DNA from: Pythium myriotylum
Taxonomy: Eukaryota > Oomycota > Peronosporomycetes > Pythiales > Pythiaceae
Reading direction: 5' to 3'
Length of the DNA: 64,000 bases
Assembly (NCBI GenBank): GCA_023091665.1
Contig: JALJCQ010000024.1
Coordinates: 1,116,001 to 1,180,000, forward strand
A program made the translations under genes and the position numbers. Positions 10,431 to 19,758 of this stretch are shown piece after piece (position 1 is the first letter of the stretch; each line of letters begins with the position of its first letter). The notes under the pieces are model-generated. The model had not been told where the DNA came from and did not search any database. It saw only the letters and a program-made list of their open reading frames with translations.

Positions 10431-11231
10431 TTACTTGCGGTTACGGTTGCGCTTACAGTTGCTACCACTAGCAGGCTTCGGAGCCGGCACAGGAGCAGAG
10501 GCCGGAGCAGGCTTCGGCGCCGACGCAGGGGTAGTGGTGTTCTTAGCCTCACCTGCAACGTTGCCGTTGTTGTTTTTGTTGCCACTGCTGCCACTGTTAC
10601 CACCAGTGTTCTTGGAACCGCCACCAGTAGCGCCCTGAAGCGGAGCACAACCAATGTACACCTGAAATGGCGCGAAGTGCGTTGCCAACCAGTAGAACGT
10701 GAAACGAGACTTGCCCACACACTTCTCCTTGTCGTACGGGATCGGCTTTTGGAAACGAGTGCGGCAATCCTCCGTGAACGGAATCACGATCTCGTCATCA
10801 CACCACGCCTCGCAAGGTCCAGGATGGAGCCCACCGGAGATTTGGAGGTTGTAGTTACCGAACTCGATGTGGTCCGGGAGTGGTTGCGGTGCAATGTTAG
10901 CCTTGGAGTAGCCACACTCAGCGGTTCCGCCTGGCTTCATGTCCTTGACGGGTTCTTGGTTCTTGAGAATGAAGTCCTTGAGCGATGGAGGGTTAAGCTT
11001 CTTGTAGTTGGCAGTAAACCCCTTGGAGTTCTTCTCGGCATCACCCGTGATGTAAGCGGAGAACGGAGGCGCCTTCTCGCCAGGCACAACATACGCGTAG
11101 AAGTTTTTCTCCGGGAGCACGAACTCGGCCTTGGGGAGAAGAAGGAAAGCATGGGCGTCGATCTGCTCCGGGAGGAGCGAGACGACCGTGGCGCTGGCAG
11201 CACAGATCGCGGCGATCTTGGTGAGACCCAT
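10431..11231 (-). CDS. AA17-type LPMO (LPMO gene 5)
   Basis: Secreted AA17-type monooxygenase, the closest neighbour and partial duplicate of gene 4. The start at 11231 gives the same 26-residue signal peptide as gene 4 and a mature N-terminal His. The catalytic domain is complete: G-L-H-P-G-P-C, six Cys, and T-H-F-A-P-F-Q-V-Y-I-G-C. The tail is short, first Gly/Asn/Ser-rich and then Pro/Ala-rich, ending S-N-C-K-R-N-R-N-R-K with the extra Cys in a strongly basic end, as in genes 4, 7 and 8. An Inr-like CTCATTTGCC (minus strand) lies about 25-35 nt upstream. 266 aa. Confidence 0.9.
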   Translation of the reverse strand: MGLTKIAAICAASATVVSLLPEQIDAHAFLLLPKAEFVLPEKNFYAYVVPGEKAPPFSAYITGDAEKNSKGFTANYKKLNPPSLKDFILKNQEPVKDMKPGGTAECGYSKANIAPQPLPDHIEFGNYNLQISGGLHPGPCEAWCDDEIVIPFTEDCRTRFQKPIPYDKEKCVGKSRFTFYWLATHFAPFQVYIGCAPLQGATGGGSKNTGGNSGSSGNKNNNGNVAGEAKNTTTPASAPKPAPASAPVPAPKPASGSNCKRNRNRK

Positions 11232-11251
11232 GTTGAGAAGGATGTGGTCGA

Positions 11252-11268
11252 CGCGGCAAATGAGAGAC
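11252..11268 (-). promoter_or_regulatory. Weak Inr-like core promoter of LPMO gene 5
   Basis: The minus strand reads GTCTCTCATTTGCCGCG. It has the CTCATT core and position expected of an oomycete Inr but a poorer flanking block than genes 1-3. Confidence 0.4.
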
Positions 11269-12327
11269 TGTCATCCACCAGGCTCCATGCTGGTGGTGGC
11301 TCGCCGAGAAAGGCGGAGCACTACTGTACCGTGGGTGACGGGCAGTGGGATGGGCGAATCTGGTCTCTTGAGCCATCCGTTTGTGTCGCTGTCTCCACGT
11401 GGTGACTTGTGGACAGTTCAGCGCCCGACTATTGACATTACATGAATACTAGGATAGTCGCTCACTCACATCTAGAATGGGTATCTGTTCAAGGAAGCAC
11501 ATTGTGGTCCACGTTTTGGAAATTGCTGGTAGAGGACAGACAAGTCCTATGTGGCGAGGCAACCAATTACTCCCGTCCTTCCAATCTTCTACTCGGCGAT
11601 GCGTTGTATGAAGATGGAATTCCTCGTACTCAGTCAATGAAGACAGCGAACACACGACGCGCCCTCTCTTTAAACCAGTCGGAAATGGCGGGAGAGATTC
11701 GGCGCTGTCTTTCATCTGGTCGGCTCTGGCTTTTTGGAGATGGACTGAGACCATCCGAAGAAAGTATTGAGGCAGGTGTTCCCGACGAATAGAGGAAGGA
11801 CGGAAAGCACGAGAAATAATGAGGTGGGAAGTGCTGCCGTCTTGCTAGCACAGTGGGTGTAGGGACTGAAAGACAAACTCTCGGCATGGTAAGATAGAAT
11901 CTGGGGTTTTGTGGGGAAGGCAAGCTTATCTCCTGTGCAGAAAGTTGGCATCGTGCACCGATTTTATCGTACTCCAGCTGACTTTAGTAGTCATCGTGGC
12001 CTGAATTCCGATAATACTGTAGTAAGGGAAACGTGGAAGGTCTCGTTCATGCTGCGCAATACTACGTAATAGTAGCTGTCTCCTGAGAGCTTGTCGGAAT
12101 AAACCCAAGAGATGCCTTCCGGAACCTTTGATTAGAGAAGCGGCACAGTTGAATCTCAACAGGAAACTCGCCGTTGCCTTCTTGCAGAGAGAGAGTCATT
12201 GTAATGTGCACACGATTTTAACAGCAAACATGACATTTCTCTGTTATTTACATACAATCCCGGTGCAAGGATTTAAAACAAGAGATTGCACCGTGGAGGC
12301 TTGAGCCATGCACAAAAATCCACCAGC
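11269..12327. other. Intergenic between LPMO genes 5 and 6
   Basis: Open frames of about 80-116 codons on both strands, none recognisable. No repeat or RNA gene seen. Confidence 0.45.
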
Positions 12328-13239
12328 TTAGTTCTCGTCCGAGTAGTACGCGGCAGCCGTGCTGTTGTCGGCGATATCATCGAAGTCAAACGAGCGAGCG
12401 CGGCCGTTGCCCTGGTTGCTGCGGTTGCCACCGTTGTTGTTGTTGCCACCGTTGTTGTTGCGGTTGCCACCGTTGTTGTTGTTGTTGTTGTTGCCACCGT
12501 TGTTACGGTTGTTCTGGTTGTTGCCGCCGTTGTTCTTGTTACCAGCGTTGTTACCACCGGTGTTGCCGCCAGCGTTACCACCGGTGTTGCCGCCAGCGTT
12601 ACCACCGGTGTTGCCGCCAGCAGAAGTGCTACCGCCGCCACCGCCCTGAAGCGGAGCACAGCCAATGTACACCTGGAACGGAGCAAAGTGCGTCGCCAAC
12701 CAGTAGAACGTCAAACGCTTCTTGCCCTGGCACTTGGCCTTGTTGTACTGGATTGGCTTGTTCAAGATCGTGCGGCAATCCATCGTGAACGGAACGACAA
12801 TTTCGTCATCGCACCAGGCCTCACATGGACCAGGGTGGATACCCTCGCGGTTGCTCAGCTGGTAGTTACCGAACTCGATGTGGTCCGGCAGCGGCAGCGC
12901 TGGCTGGTCCATCTTCGAGTAACCGCACTCAGCCGTACCACCGGCAGGAACGCCGCTCGTGGCACGAACCTGGTTGGCCATGATGAACGACTTGAGCGAC
13001 GCCGGGTTGAGCTTCTTGTAGTTGGTCACGAAGCCCTGGGAGTTTTTCTCGGCGTTACCGGTCGTGTAGGACGAGAACGGCGGTACCTTCTCACCCGGCA
13101 CGACGTACGCGTACATGTTCTTTTCGTTCGTAGTGAGCTGGATCTTCGGCAGCATGAGGAAAGCGTGGGCATCGACCTGCTCAGGAAGCATCGAGGCGGC
13201 ACCAATGACGGTCGCAGTCGCAAGGAAGGAGAGCTTCAT
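12328..13239 (-). CDS. AA17-type LPMO, Asn/Gly-rich tail (LPMO gene 6)
   Basis: Secreted AA17-type monooxygenase of the same subfamily as gene 2 (mature start H-A-F-L-M-L-P-K-I-Q, S-N-R-E-G-I-H-P-G-P-C segment). The start at 13239 (M-K-L-S-F) gives a 24-residue signal peptide ending E-Q-V-D-A; an Inr-like promoter lies about 33 nt upstream. The six Cys and the T-H-F-A-P-F-Q-V-Y motif are intact. The tail has Gly-Gly-Asn-Thr and Asn-rich repeats and ends R-A-R-S-F-D-F-D-D followed by an N-S-T sequon and an acidic end. 303 aa. Confidence 0.9.
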   Translation of the reverse strand: MKLSFLATATVIGAASMLPEQVDAHAFLMLPKIQLTTNEKNMYAYVVPGEKVPPFSSYTTGNAEKNSQGFVTNYKKLNPASLKSFIMANQVRATSGVPAGGTAECGYSKMDQPALPLPDHIEFGNYQLSNREGIHPGPCEAWCDDEIVVPFTMDCRTILNKPIQYNKAKCQGKKRLTFYWLATHFAPFQVYIGCAPLQGGGGGSTSAGGNTGGNAGGNTGGNAGGNTGGNNAGNKNNGGNNQNNRNNGGNNNNNNNGGNRNNNGGNNNNGGNRSNQGNGRARSFDFDDIADNSTAAAYYSDEN

Positions 13240-13271
13240 GGTCGGTGGAGGGTTGCTGTCTGCGCGATGGT

Positions 13272-13287
13272 AAAATCGGGAGTGAGC
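13272..13287 (-). promoter_or_regulatory. Oomycete Inr-like core promoter of LPMO gene 6
   Basis: The minus strand reads GCTCACTCCCGATTTT, nearly the full oomycete Inr plus T-rich flank. It ends about 33 nt before the ATG at 13239. Confidence 0.6.
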
Positions 13288-14620
13288 ACTTAATACTGGC
13301 GGTCGTCGTCGCCGGTGTTGGTCCCTGGGAGACAGTCTCCCTTGTCAACATCTCGCCCGCTGTCGGTCTCGTTCGACCGCATTGGAGATCCTCATCGAGA
13401 GGGAAGAGGACAGTCCACTGTCTCCGGCTCTGCTTCGTGGATCTCGTCTGGAACTCAACTCGGGTGGCTCGTTGACTACTCTGATGAGTATCGGAGACTG
13501 TCACGAACGAATCAAGCGTCCACTCCCGACCCATGATTGGCTCATGGCGTGGTGCGTGAACTGCCAGGTGGCGACAGCGACCTCCAGGTGGTTTTCCAGA
13601 CATAACTATCTCAACGGGTGAGTGTCTGTTTTGAACTTACTCTAGTATGAATGACAAGCCGACGAAGTAATCGTCAGACGCGTCTCCCGTCTTCTCATTG
13701 GGGTTGGGGAGAATTCATCCTTGGATAAACACTCAAATCTGTTCCAGCAGTAGAGGTCGGACAGATAGCCGAGTCGTCTGTTATCAGTCTTACTGGTACT
13801 CAAGTGTTATCGACGACGTGCAATGGATGAAGCTTGATGGAAGCAGTAAGTTGATCATGAGGTTGAATTGGACAGCACGAAATGCGTTGCTCAGATTCGA
13901 TAGATAGGTCTAGAGCTGCAATGTCGGTGAATGCGACCATTCGATACCACGACAAATCCCATGACAAGGTAGCGAATACGTTTGGGACCTCTTGAACACA
14001 GTTTTAATTGAGCAGTAGACCCAGCCTTGGCCAAATCTGATGGTCCACATCAATTAAACTCCCTCTCTAGGTAGTTTTACACAACTGTAAATTGGAGTAG
14101 TTTCGCTATTTTTAATCGGCGAAACGACTCCAATCAGGCCCTGGCGAGTCTCTCGCTGAGATGGATCCGAAGAGACCTTAGAAGTTCGTGTCTGTATTAT
14201 TTGTTCGGTCTTGCTGAACTCACAAAGTCTCTTATCCAGGTGGCACATTTTGTGTGAACGAGCGTCTACACAATCTTCCCAATACGTAAACCTCACCAAG
14301 ACCCTGGCACGCCAGATTCGCCCCGTCCACGGCACAACTCAATGTTTGTCCATGGAGACAGCTGTCACTTCAAGTTCTGCAGATGGTTGTCTCCTTGCGC
14401 ACTCCGAAAGAGAAACCTGGAGTTCTTCCGCTCCAGCCGGCTGTAGAGCCTTTGCGAACTGGAATGACATCACCCACCCACATCGGCTCGACGCTGACTA
14501 ACCCCATGACCTCAGCTAAATAAGATATTCGCTTTCGCTCTCATGGATGCCTCGGTACATAGTCCATTATCTTCATCAGACCAAAATTTGAACGCGAAAA
14601 TGCCTGTCTGGTTAGAAATT
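13288..14620. other. Intergenic, no recognisable gene
   Basis: Short ORFs only. The right end abuts the inverted-repeat element starting at 14621. Confidence 0.45.
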
Positions 14621-14650
14621 GGATGCCTCCTGAAACACCAAATCACCAAT
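14621..14650 (+). repeat. Left terminal inverted repeat of outer element
   Basis: 30-bp arm pairing with 17081-17100 plus 18027-18036 in inverse orientation, with two mismatches. Confidence 0.6.
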
Positions 14651-15731
14651 TTGGGAATTTGGTTGGCCGGACATCCTGAAACACCAATTCACCAAATGTT
14701 CCACTCAGATTCAGATTTGGTATCAGCATGAGTTGCAACTTGCAAGACGCTTCCTACAAGCGGAGGCATGGTGTCTTCGCGCACGACGATACTGGCGCTC
14801 CTCGCCGCCCGCCGCATCGCGCAGCAACCGCCTCGAGTGATAACCCGACGAGACTCGCGTATACCTCGGCGTGCGCTTTTGGCGCCGACAGCATCGGCCA
14901 CATCGTTCACACTGACGATGCTTGGCGCAGAGCTTGGTGCTTCTTCGTCGTCCATTGGCGGCTCACTCGACCGAGTTCGAGCAACCTTAACAAGCAACAC
15001 GTGGTTCTGATGCGAAAATGGTCGACCGCCACCATTTACTTGTAGACGGAATCTACTGGACAGCTGCCCAGAATACACTGGACGATTGGATTTGATAGAG
15101 GATAGCATTAGATTTCGCAGTGTTCGATGATGGCCATCATGTGAGTGCCGTGGCGGACTGCCGCGCGACTTTGCGCAGTTCAGTCGCCACTGTAAGCCAC
15201 ACTAGCTGCACCCGCCGTCGCTTTCGTCCACGATCAGTCACCGTGGGAATGGAGACTGCGTCTATGCACTGCTCTAAGACGCTCGCAGCATCCGCCATGG
15301 AGAGTTGGTGGATGCTAAGCTGTGGTGGAGCATCCTCAGATTTCCAGAACCAGAGAGAAATTCCCAGTTTAGAAAAGTAAAAATTAGGTTATAGGAGCGT
15401 AGGTCACGGAAAAAAACAACAGAAACAGTAGGATAGGAACGCTAGGGATACTGTTCCCCTATTTTGGGGGATAAGTCCCTAGTTTGGGGATTGGTGAGGT
15501 TTTTTCACCATCTCTCATAACGTGGGGTGAGGGTGATTTCACCCAGATCCCCCCTCAGAAGAGAATCGAATTTGCCGTCAACCCAACAAGTCAGTTTGCG
15601 CAAGTTCAAGGAAGAAAAAACCCAACACCCACAGAAGCACCCAAAAACCCCAAGTTAGCACTCTGACGGCCGGCGCCCGAGGTATCTGGGGCTGAGTTAA
15701 CAGTCTTGCGGCCGGGAAGGCGAAAAAGCGG

Positions 15732-16842
15732 CTAAGTGCTGAAGCTGGTAAGCGTCGGAAGCGGGCGTTCTATCGCCACGAATATCGTCGCTCCGTAGCG
15801 CAAGGACACGTGAGGACCTTGCGTGGGTGTTGCAGCAGAGTTTCGGGCGTCCACTTCAAAGAAATTGTGATATCTCGAGGCGTCGCGCGCGTGTGAAGCG
15901 AGCGATTCCTGCTTATTCTCTATTGAGGTTTTCGTTGTCTGGCGCGGCCAGGATCGATCTGCGTACGCCGTTTCTCGATTCTGAACGTACCCCGCGACAG
16001 AGCCCCAAAGCCTTGGCTCGGTCATCAATCCGTGCCATGAGGAAGCGGAAATCGCTGAGCCGCTTCCTCTCGTTGCGGGTCGTGAAGTCCGCAGGCGTCT
16101 GATGTTGAAAGTGAGGCAGGCGCCGAGCTGGATCCCCACAGCACCAATGGTCGTTTTTCATGTGCGCAAAGTACACTCGCAGCGCGGCCTCTCCCCACTC
16201 GAGGTGATTGTAGCATACCGAGACCGTGTTCGCCGCTCGCGACATCAGATTCCACGACAACACCATAAACGTCCTTCCAAACACCAAATCCCGCGTCGTC
16301 CCTCGTAGCATCTCCGCCGAGAGCCGTTTGTACAGACTGAATGGCATCGGATCTTTGCCTTCCTTGATCCTGCCCTGCCCAGCACCAATTTGCCTCGCTG
16401 TGCGCTTTTTCAAACCGCCGAAACGGCTCGAGAGCCCTTCCTTCAGAGTCGTTGGCATTGGGGCGTCATTGTCGCGGAACAGAGACACAAAAGCAGAGCG
16501 ATGAGTACCGTAGCTTGCAAACTTGAAATAAGTGCCATCAGGATGCTTCATCGACAATATCCACGCCATGAAATCTTGCGCCATGATCTGATCAAAGTGA
16601 ATTGCCTGCTGGCCTCGCACAGCCATCGCTGCTTGCACTCAACTTGCCGTTGGAACACCGTCGCTGTCCAGCACCAGGCCTTCACGGAACGGGTCTTGGA
16701 CAAGCTGAGGTTTCCAGACACAGAGCCATTGCAAAAAGCGGACACTAGAGCTACGGTACGCGTCACGAGACCGCAACGAAAGGCGCTCCGCAGCGATAGC
16801 ATCCGCCTCGGACTCGAGCTGTGTCAGCGACGCCGGCGTCAT
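15732..16842 (-). pseudogene. Crypton-like tyrosine recombinase, truncated
   Basis: The minus-strand fragments 16639-16842 and 15913-16638 together resemble the N-terminal SAM-like DNA-binding region and the first catalytic Arg region of oomycete Crypton-type tyrosine recombinases. Recognisable motifs are S-R-D-A-Y-R-S-S near the N-terminus and M-S-R-A-A-N-T-V-S-V-C-Y-N-H-L-E-W-G followed by Y-F-A-H-M-K-N-D. The C-terminal H-x-x-R and Tyr nucleophile blocks are not visible; the frame instead runs into unrelated sequence. A further coding-looking segment in another frame ends at 15732. Frameshifts and loss of the catalytic end make it non-functional. Assignment rests on remembered motif patterns, not a search. 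Confidence 0.5.
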
Positions 16843-17294
16843 CTTGCACTGGGCTCAATCCAGTAAAAGGACCCCAATCTCCGAAAGGACGCATCTCTAT
16901 ATAGGGAATTGTATGCTGGCCATTCTGGCATTTCCAGAAAACTCTGGACACCTGTCCAGTGAGCCCATGCTTCTGGGGGGTCCAGATCCAGTAAATTCCT
17001 GAGAATTTGTCGAGCGTGTCGACCACGCTCGATTTCAGGTAACATAAAATGGGCGATTGGTAGTGGTTCCACCTTTTCTTTTTGGTGATTTGGTGTTTCA
17101 GAGCATCCCCACCGGTCGCGCTAAACGCTACTTTTTAGCGCTTTTCGCTACTTTTTAGAGTTTTCGGATTTTCCACCAAGGAACGCTACTCGAGACGCTA
17201 TCGCGCCAAACGCTATTGTTCCCACCAGATCTGATGGGCAAAATAGCGTCTAGCGTGCCACACAAAATTTGTGTTCGCCGCCTCCCTTCACACA

Positions 17295-17666
17295 ATGGCG
17301 GGCGAAGATGATGATGTTGGCGCGGACGTGGAGCTTCACATGCTTCTGCGCAGGCGCAAGAGGAGACAGCAGGCTACACCGGCTCGTGGATCTCGGCCCG
17401 GGCGACGCCCGAACGTTGACCGCCGACGAGCTTTGTATGCGACGCTCTTGTTCAACGACTACTGGGGGCCAAATCCTCTCTACGACGCTGCCATGTTTCG
17501 TTCCAACTTCAAGCTCCCGATCGCTCTATTCGACCGCATCCTCGACGACGTGACCAGATACGACTACTACTTCCAGCAGCGCCCCAACGCCGCTCGTGTT
17601 CTGGGCGCTACACCTCTGCAGAAAGTGGCTGCAGCGGTTCGATTGCTCCTGGCGAGAGCTTCATGA
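17295..17666 (+). pseudogene. PIF/Harbinger transposase, N-terminal remnant
   Basis: Starts M-A-G-E-D-D at 17295. The segment F-N-D-Y-W-G-P-N-P-L-Y then F-R-S-N-F-K-L-P and Y-Y-F-Q-Q-R-P-N-A, L-Q-K-V-A-A-A-V-R matches the N-terminal region of Harbinger-type nucleases (HARBI1-like). The DDE catalytic half is absent. About 123 codons remain of a protein usually over 350 aa. Confidence 0.65.
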
Positions 17667-17892
17667 AGCGGGCGTGAACACTGCTCCAGAACGCTGTACC
17701 GCTTTGGTCCGTCGACTTCACTGGATCGGTTGTACTCTCGAGGTACGCTTTTGCGAGCGCAACGTCCTCATCCGACTTGAAGTTGGGCTGACCTGCCTGA
17801 CGACCGCCACGCGTAGATAGAGCTATATTGGAAAGTGAAGTGGCGGTCTCATCGAGCCCCGACGACGCGTCTCCGGGGGCAATTGAGTCCAT
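17608..17892 (-). pseudogene. Harbinger Myb/SANT-like protein, N-terminal remnant
   Basis: Minus-strand ORF with an acidic/Ser-rich start and then N-F-K-S-D-E-D-V-A-L-A-K-A-Y-L and F-W-S-S-V-H-A-R-F. This is the Myb/SANT-like pattern of the second protein in PIF/Harbinger elements. It is cut short where it meets the convergent transposase remnant. Confidence 0.55.
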
Positions 17893-18036
17893 GTCGTTTC
17901 AGCAAAAATAGCGATCTGATGGGCATCACTGTGCTGGTGGAGAATGCGGCGTCTATGTCACCAATCAGAACTCTAAATATCGAAATAGCGTTCTGAAAAA
18001 TAGCGCTGCTGGTGGGGATGCTCTCAGGAAGCATCC

Positions 18037-18587
18037 ATTGCCTTCACTCTCGTTTCCTATGACAGGTTGCGACGAGATGATCCTGTGAAGATCTGCGAGA
18101 CACTCAAGTCCGTGCACTACCACAATTATTTTCATCGTTACTATTATCAGCAACGAACACTCCAAAACCGGTTGCTACTCGAGGTATATCATTTGCTCTT
18201 GCAAACGACTTCCATGTCGATACCCGCTTGTTAAAGAAAAAATCTCACAATTCGCCGTGGGGACTGCATCGATGACGGGAATTATGGGCTGCCGTTTGAA
18301 CGTGTAAAAGCTGATAGAGACACGATTGGGCTCCGGAGCTACAATTCTCCTACCTAGTATTTCCGCTTGAACGCCTGGATCTTCCAGGCGTTCTCGAGCT
18401 GCGCTTGATGAATTGAACGATGAGAGCGGTGATGAACAAAGAGCCCATGGCCATAACAGCGCCCATCTCACATTACATCATGGATAGGTTCGGCGGGTTC
18501 AGCTCGATCGTACACGAGATCACATTAACGTTATCGTCGAGGTCTCCACAATATACGAACAACCATACACTTGACGTCACTGCAGAC
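18037..18587. other. Intergenic, no recognisable gene
   Basis: Short ORFs only; 3' flank of LPMO gene 7. Confidence 0.45.
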
Positions 18588-19397
18588 TTAGTTGCGCTTG
18601 ACTCCACACTTGCTCGACGAAGCTTCGCCGGCTGCTGTTGGAGCAGGTGTAGTGGAAGGCGGTGGTATTGGGAAGTTGGACGGTGCAGCTGATGGGGTTT
18701 GAGCAGGAGCCTTCGACGGGCTGGGTGCCTGAGTAGATGGGGACGGCTTCGTCGGTGCTAGTGTCGTCGAATTTTTGGTTTCGACACCGCCTGTAGCGCC
18801 CTGAAGCGGAGCACAACCGATGTATACCTGGAACGGCGCGAAGTGCGTCGCCAACCAGTAGAATGTGAAACGAGACTTGCCCACACACTTGTCCTTGGCG
18901 TACGGAATCGGCTTTTGGAAGAGCGTGCGGCAGTCCTCGTTGAGCGGGATCACGATCTCTTCATCGCACCAACCCTCGCACGGCCCTGGGTGGAGACCCG
19001 AGGGGTTCTGGAGGTAGTAGTTGCCAAACTCAATATGATCAGGCAGAGGCTGCGGTGGTTCATCGGCCTTCGAGTACCCACACTCGGCGGTTCCACCTGG
19101 CTTCATATCCTTGGCCGGTTCTTCGTTCTTAAGAATGAAGTCCTTGAGTGATGGTGGGTTCAGTTTCTTGTAGTTGGCCGTAAAACCCTTCGAGTTCTTC
19201 TCGGCGTCACCCGTGATGTAGGAAGAAAATGGCGGGACTTTGTCGCCAGGTACAACATATGCGAAGAAATTCTTCTCCGGGATCACGAACTCGGCCTTTG
19301 GTAGGAGGAGGAAGGCGTGTGCGTCGATTTGTTCTGGCAGGAACGCGACGGCAGTGGTGCAGGTAGCGTAGATGGCGACGATCTTGCAGAGCCACAT
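18588..19397 (-). CDS. AA17-type LPMO, Pro/Thr/Ser tail (LPMO gene 7)
   Basis: Secreted AA17-type monooxygenase. I choose Met at 19397 (M-W-L-C-K) because it gives a 26-residue signal peptide ending E-Q-I-D-A before the mature His; the in-frame Met at 19430 would add 11 polar residues. The catalytic domain is complete but has small departures from its paralogues: E-G-W-C-D-E-E instead of E-A-W-C-D-D-E, and I-P-L-N-E-D-C. The tail is Pro/Thr/Ser/Ala-rich, likely O-glycosylated, and ends S-S-S-K-C-G-V-K-R-N, almost the same as gene 4. It is separated from gene 6 by the mobile-element cluster at 14.6-18.0 kb. 269 aa. Confidence 0.88.
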   Translation of the reverse strand: MWLCKIVAIYATCTTAVAFLPEQIDAHAFLLLPKAEFVIPEKNFFAYVVPGDKVPPFSSYITGDAEKNSKGFTANYKKLNPPSLKDFILKNEEPAKDMKPGGTAECGYSKADEPPQPLPDHIEFGNYYLQNPSGLHPGPCEGWCDEEIVIPLNEDCRTLFQKPIPYAKDKCVGKSRFTFYWLATHFAPFQVYIGCAPLQGATGGVETKNSTTLAPTKPSPSTQAPSPSKAPAQTPSAAPSNFPIPPPSTTPAPTAAGEASSSKCGVKRN

Positions 19398-19599
19398 GGA
19401 TTTCGATTCCTTCGTTGGGATTGACCACAACTTGGAAAGTGGCGAAGTGACTCGTGGCCCATGTTGTCGTCTTCTGCGTTTCCCGTGAGATGGATGCCGC
19501 CATGTTTAGTGGCTGCAGGGTCGACCAGAGGTGATTGTTCGATCCTTATGGTCGTACAGCCGCAACGAGGCATCCGTCAGCACAGTACACAGTGGCGGT

Positions 19600-19758
19600 C
19601 ACGAGTTTGGAGTTCTTTGTTGTGTTGCAGGAAGACAAAACTCATCGTCAGGGCGCCATCTTCTTGCCCACAACAAGATGGTCGACTACGCAGCCAATAT
19701 CGCGATGGACGCCAAGTGTAGCCTCCAGATATTCCACGTGTCCGCCCGCCCAGAATGA
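19600..19758 (+). pseudogene. Retrotransposon RNase H, C-terminal remnant
   Basis: The plus-strand frame contains H-L-L-A-H-N-K-M-V-D-Y-A-A-N-I-A-M-D and then S-L-Q-I-F-H. This fits the end of the RNase H domain of oomycete non-LTR elements (H...N-K-M-A-D...A-N-x-A-M-D...V-H). Short and decayed. Confidence 0.45.

Larger units (their letters stand above)
17101..18023. mobile_element. PIF/Harbinger-type mini-element, 923 bp
   Basis: The terminal inverted repeats start GAGCATCCCCACC at 17101 and end GGTGGGGATGCTC at 18023 (13 bp perfect, with further partial similarity inwards). They are flanked by TCA at 17098-17100 and 18024-18026, a 3-bp TNA-type target duplication typical of PIF/Harbinger. 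The interior holds the 5' part of a Harbinger nuclease gene on + and of a Myb/SANT-like gene on -, facing each other. This suggests an internal deletion that removed the 3' ends of both genes. Confidence 0.75.
14621..18036. mobile_element. Inverted-repeat-bounded element with recombinase remnant, split by Harbinger
   Basis: The left end 14621-14650 (GGATGCCTCCTGAAACACCA then AATCACCAAT) matches the reverse complement of the right end at 28 of 30 positions. The right end is 17081-17100 joined to 18027-18036, separated by a nested PIF/Harbinger element. ATT flanks both ends, a possible 3-bp target duplication. A shorter related copy of the end motif sits at 14672-14697. Without the nested insertion the element is about 2.49 kb. 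It contains the minus-strand tyrosine-recombinase remnant and unrecognised ORFs at 14.7-15.4 kb. Classification is open: terminal repeats are not typical of Cryptons. Confidence 0.55.

Noticed and set aside
10347..11405. 352-codon plus-strand ORF opposite LPMO gene 5
   Set aside because: Lies wholly over a conserved LPMO coding region and mirrors it; same type of frame occurs opposite genes 4, 6, 7 and 8.
12286..13293. 335-codon plus-strand ORF opposite LPMO gene 6
   Set aside because: Antisense shadow with Val/Ala/Arg bias from the complement of a high-GC third-position gene.
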